NCBI RefSeq assembly: GCF_036226685.1
Contig: NZ_CP109009.1
Coordinates: forward strand, 4,921,001-4,985,000
Reading direction: 5' to 3'
Source: Streptomyces sp. NBC_00690
Lineage (GTDB): Bacteria; Actinomycetota; Actinomycetes; Streptomycetales; Streptomycetaceae
DNA length: 64,000 bases
The position numbers and the translations under genes were made by a program. This document shows, one piece after another, positions 62,004-64,000 of the stretch; the first letter of the stretch is position 1; each line of letters opens with the position of its first letter. Below the pieces are notes generated by a model that was given only the letters and a program-made list of their open reading frames with translations, was not told the origin of the DNA and made no database searches.

Positions 62004-62813
62004 ATGACCCAGACAGTCGCAGTCCTCGGCACAGGCAAGATCGGCGAGGCCCTGCTGAGCGGGATGATCCGAGCCGGATGGCGGCCTTCCGACCTTCTGG
62101 TCACCACCCGTCGCTCGGATCGCGCAACGGAACTCCACACCCGCTACGGGGTCGAACCCGTCACCAATGCAGAGGCCGCCAAGCGGGCCGACACCCTCAT
62201 CCTGGCCGTCAAGCCCCAGGACATGGGCAAGCTCCTCGACGAACTCGCCCCGCACGTCACCACCGACCGCCTGACCATCAGCGCGGCTGCGGGAATTCCC
62301 ACCTCCTTCATCGAGGAGCGCCTGTCACCGGGAGCTCCTGTCGTCCGTGTCATGCCCAACACCCCGGTCCTCGTCGACGAGGGCATGTCCGTGATCTCGG
62401 CCGGTAGCCATGCCACCCCCGATCACCTCGCGCACACCGAAGCGATCTTCGGCGGAGTCGGCAAGACCCTGAGGGTTCCCGAATCCCAGCAGGACGCGGC
62501 CACCGCCCTGTCGGGCTCCGGGCCCGCGTACTTCTACTTCCTCGTTGAGGCCATGACCGACGCCGGAATCCTCCTCGGCCTACCGCGCTCGCAGGCCCAC
62601 GACCTGATCGTCCAGGCCGCCATCGGAGCCGCGGTCATGCTCCGCGACAGCGGTGAGCACCCCGTAAAGCTCCGTGAAGCCGTCACCTCCCCCGCGGGCA
62701 CCACCATCAGCGCCATCCGTGAACTGGAGAACCACGGTGTCCGCGCCGCACTCATCGCCGCGCTTGAGGCTGCCCGTGACCGCAGCCGAGAGCTGGCCTC
62801 CGGCAACGGCTGA
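62004..62813 (+). CDS. proC: Pyrroline-5-carboxylate reductase
   Basis: NADPH-dependent last step of proline synthesis, cytosolic. 269 aa, normal length. Rossmann motif VAVLGTGKIGEALLSGMI at the start, then LAVKPQDMGKLLDELAP, ISAAAGIPTSFIEERL, VRVMPNTPVLVDEGMSVIS, and the C-terminal dimerisation signature ALSGSGPAYFYFLVEAMTDA followed by VTSPAGTTISAIRELENHG. ATG 62004 has GAGGTG 12 bases upstream. It is convergent with trpS. Confidence 0.97.
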   Translation: MTQTVAVLGTGKIGEALLSGMIRAGWRPSDLLVTTRRSDRATELHTRYGVEPVTNAEAAKRADTLILAVKPQDMGKLLDELAPHVTTDRLTISAAAGIPTSFIEERLSPGAPVVRVMPNTPVLVDEGMSVISAGSHATPDHLAHTEAIFGGVGKTLRVPESQQDAATALSGSGPAYFYFLVEAMTDAGILLGLPRSQAHDLIVQAAIGAAVMLRDSGEHPVKLREAVTSPAGTTISAIRELENHGVRAALIAALEAARDRSRELASGNG

Positions 62814-62821
62814 CCCGTGCA

Positions 62822-62849
62822 CCCACCGCCGCGACGCCTCGGCGGTGGG
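62822..62849. terminator. Hairpin between convergent proC and trpS
   Basis: CCCACCGCC (62822-62830) with GGCGGTGGG (62841-62849), 10-base loop, nine bases after the proC stop. There is no T-tract. Confidence 0.6.
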
Positions 62850-62898
62850 CCACGCGGATCAGCCTTGACGAGGCTGCTGGTGCCACCGACCCTCTGAC

Positions 62899-63900
62899 TC
62901 AGGCGCCGGGGAGCAGTCCCATCGCCGCGTAGGCGGCATCGACTCTCGGGCGGGCCATGGCCCTGGCCCTCTCGGCACCGCGCTTCAACACTTCATCGAC
63001 ATGCCCCCCGTCCGCCGCAAGTTCCGCGTGACGCTCCTGCACCGGCCTCAGCAGCTCCACCACGGCTTCGGCCGTGTCCCGCTTCAACGCTCCGTACGAC
63101 TCATATACACCGGCCAAGGCTTCTGGGTTCCCTTGGCAACAGGAGGCGAGGATCTCCAGCAGATTTGCGATGCCGGGGCTTCGCTCGCGGTCGTACTCGA
63201 CCTCGCGACCGCTGTCCGTGACCGCACGCATGATCTTCTTGCGCACCATGTCCGCGTCGTCCAGCAGATAGACGATGCCAGCCGTTGCAGCGTGGGACTT
63301 CCCCATCTTCGACAGCGGGTCCTGAAGGTCCATGACCCGAGCGGCCACGGACGGATGGGTGGCCTTCGGCACCGTGAAGGTGTGCCCGTACCGCTGGTTG
63401 AACCGCACGGCTAGATCCCGGCTGAGCTCAACGTGCTGCGTCTGGTCCTCGCCGACCGGCACTTCATCGGTCCCGTAGGCGAGGATGTCCGCCGCCATCA
63501 GCACCGGATAGGTCAGCAGGGACAGCCGGACACTCTCCCCGGCGGCCCGAGCCCGTGCCCCCTTCTCCTTGTACTGGATCATGCGCCGCAACTCACCGTC
63601 GGTCGCCGTGCACTCCAATAGATAGGAGAGCCGGGTGTGCTCCGCCACGTGACTTTGGACGAACACGGTGCACAGTTCTGGGTCGAGCCCGGCGGCCAGC
63701 ATGAGCGTCGCCGCCTGTCGGCTGAGCCTGCGCACGCGTCCCGGGTCGTGGTCCACGGTCAGCGCATGCAGATCGACCACGCTGAACAGCGCGTCCGACT
63801 GGTGCTGGTCGACTTCGACCCAGCGGCGCAGCGCTCCGAGATAGTTGCCCAGCGTCAGGTGCCCCGTGGGCTTGATGCCGCTGAAGATTCGCTTGGTCAC
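62899..63900 (-). CDS. trpS: Tryptophanyl-tRNA synthetase, auxiliary (TrpRS1-like) form
   Basis: Class I synthetase charging tRNA-Trp; 333 aa from GTG 63900 (AGGAGAGGG upstream). The HIGH-type motif is PTGHLTLGN (11-19) and the KMSKS-type loop is KMGKS (198-202), with Gly for the usual Ser. VVDLHALTVDHDP and PVGEDQTQHVELSRDLAVRF are conserved. By sequence and place it matches S. coelicolor TrpRS1 (SCO3334, from memory), the indolmycin-resistant inducible enzyme whose transcription is controlled by ribosome-mediated attenuation. A hairpin plus T-tract in the leader here fits that. The main housekeeping TrpRS would be elsewhere. Confidence 0.9.
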   Translation of the reverse strand: MTKRIFSGIKPTGHLTLGNYLGALRRWVEVDQHQSDALFSVVDLHALTVDHDPGRVRRLSRQAATLMLAAGLDPELCTVFVQSHVAEHTRLSYLLECTATDGELRRMIQYKEKGARARAAGESVRLSLLTYPVLMAADILAYGTDEVPVGEDQTQHVELSRDLAVRFNQRYGHTFTVPKATHPSVAARVMDLQDPLSKMGKSHAATAGIVYLLDDADMVRKKIMRAVTDSGREVEYDRERSPGIANLLEILASCCQGNPEALAGVYESYGALKRDTAEAVVELLRPVQERHAELAADGGHVDEVLKRGAERARAMARPRVDAAYAAMGLLPGA

Positions 63901-63955
63901 CGTTGTCCCTCTCCTGCCGTGGCCGCAGCGCTGGCGGCCGGCTCCTGGGGAGAGC

Positions 63956-63982
63956 AACAAAAAGGCCGCCGAGGCGGCGGCC
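63956..63982 (-). terminator. Attenuator-like terminator in the trpS leader
   Basis: Reading on the minus strand: GGCCGCC, 5-base loop, GGCGGCC (63964-63982), directly followed by TTTTTGTTG. It is a textbook intrinsic terminator placed before, not after, trpS (start 63900). The leader peptide with Trp codons would lie past the right edge of the window. Confidence 0.75.
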
Positions 63983-64000
63983 GATGAGTACGCGCGTAGG

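Noticed and set aside
62206..62410. Possible second reductase gene in another frame of proC
   Set aside because: Shadow frame; all family motifs are in the 62004-62813 frame.

Overview
The window is high-GC actinobacterial DNA, almost certainly a Streptomyces chromosome core. The evidence is the sigE-cseA-cseB-cseC envelope-stress operon, lsr2, clpC, disA, radA, an orphan nuoD, single-domain argA, strong G/C bias at third codon positions, GTG starts, many 1-4 base gene overlaps and many apparently leaderless genes. From memory, the order matches the S. coelicolor interval from trpS (about SCO3334) to folP (about SCO3401), read right to left. I see no rRNA, tRNA, CRISPR array, transposase or prophage module.

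Layout. 1-1074: end of a folate operon (folP and an NTF2-like gene). 1181-5220: glycine betaine/choline-type ABC importer, with the ATPase on one strand and two permeases plus a binding lipoprotein on the other. 5393-9376: a coiled-coil membrane protein, then an orphan NuoD beside a MidA/NDUFAF7-family methyltransferase. 9473-13350: a NarL-type two-component pair, a TmrB-like NTPase and a threonine aldolase. 13490-19191: a tightly overlapped coenzyme operon (DUF2520 protein, panC, nadB, nadC, coaX) for CoA and NAD. 19453-25683: small proteins, a BlaI-type repressor, argA, lsr2 and clpC.

25858-33629 is the accessory-looking part. It holds an intact trypsin-NACHT-LRR protein (1102 aa), a broken paralogue of it, a Trypco2 gene overlapping the broken one, and a secreted DD-carboxypeptidase between them. 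This is the best candidate for a biological-conflict (anti-phage type) system. 34102-38510: an M23 endopeptidase with a structured leader, then cseC, cseB, cseA and sigE. 38684-44383: mutY, a PAP2 phosphatase, a secreted Gly/Ser-rich protein, disA (c-di-AMP synthase) and radA.

44704-52015: a single protein joining a sigma-factor-like region, an anti-sigma zinc motif, a membrane segment and a BACON domain; a cysteine-rich protein divergent from a Ppx/GppA phosphatase; a sugar isomerase-like protein with a TetR regulator; ilvD. 52218-58839: a Ser/Thr kinase with a beta-propeller sensor, an SH3 protein, a membrane protein, a methyltransferase, and an ECF41 sigma factor (sigJ) next to a flavin oxidoreductase that carries a match to the ECF41 promoter consensus. 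58937-63900: a membrane protein, an ABC-2 exporter behind a palindromic promoter, an ECF sigma gene with a TTA codon, proC, and an auxiliary-type trpS with an attenuator-like terminator in its leader.

Envelope stress and cell-wall turnover recur: SigE/Cse, M23, DD-carboxypeptidase, PAP2 and the kinase. So does sigma-factor regulation: SigE, SigJ, a third ECF sigma and a sigma-like fusion. All identifications rest on reading motifs and on family knowledge; no database search was run.
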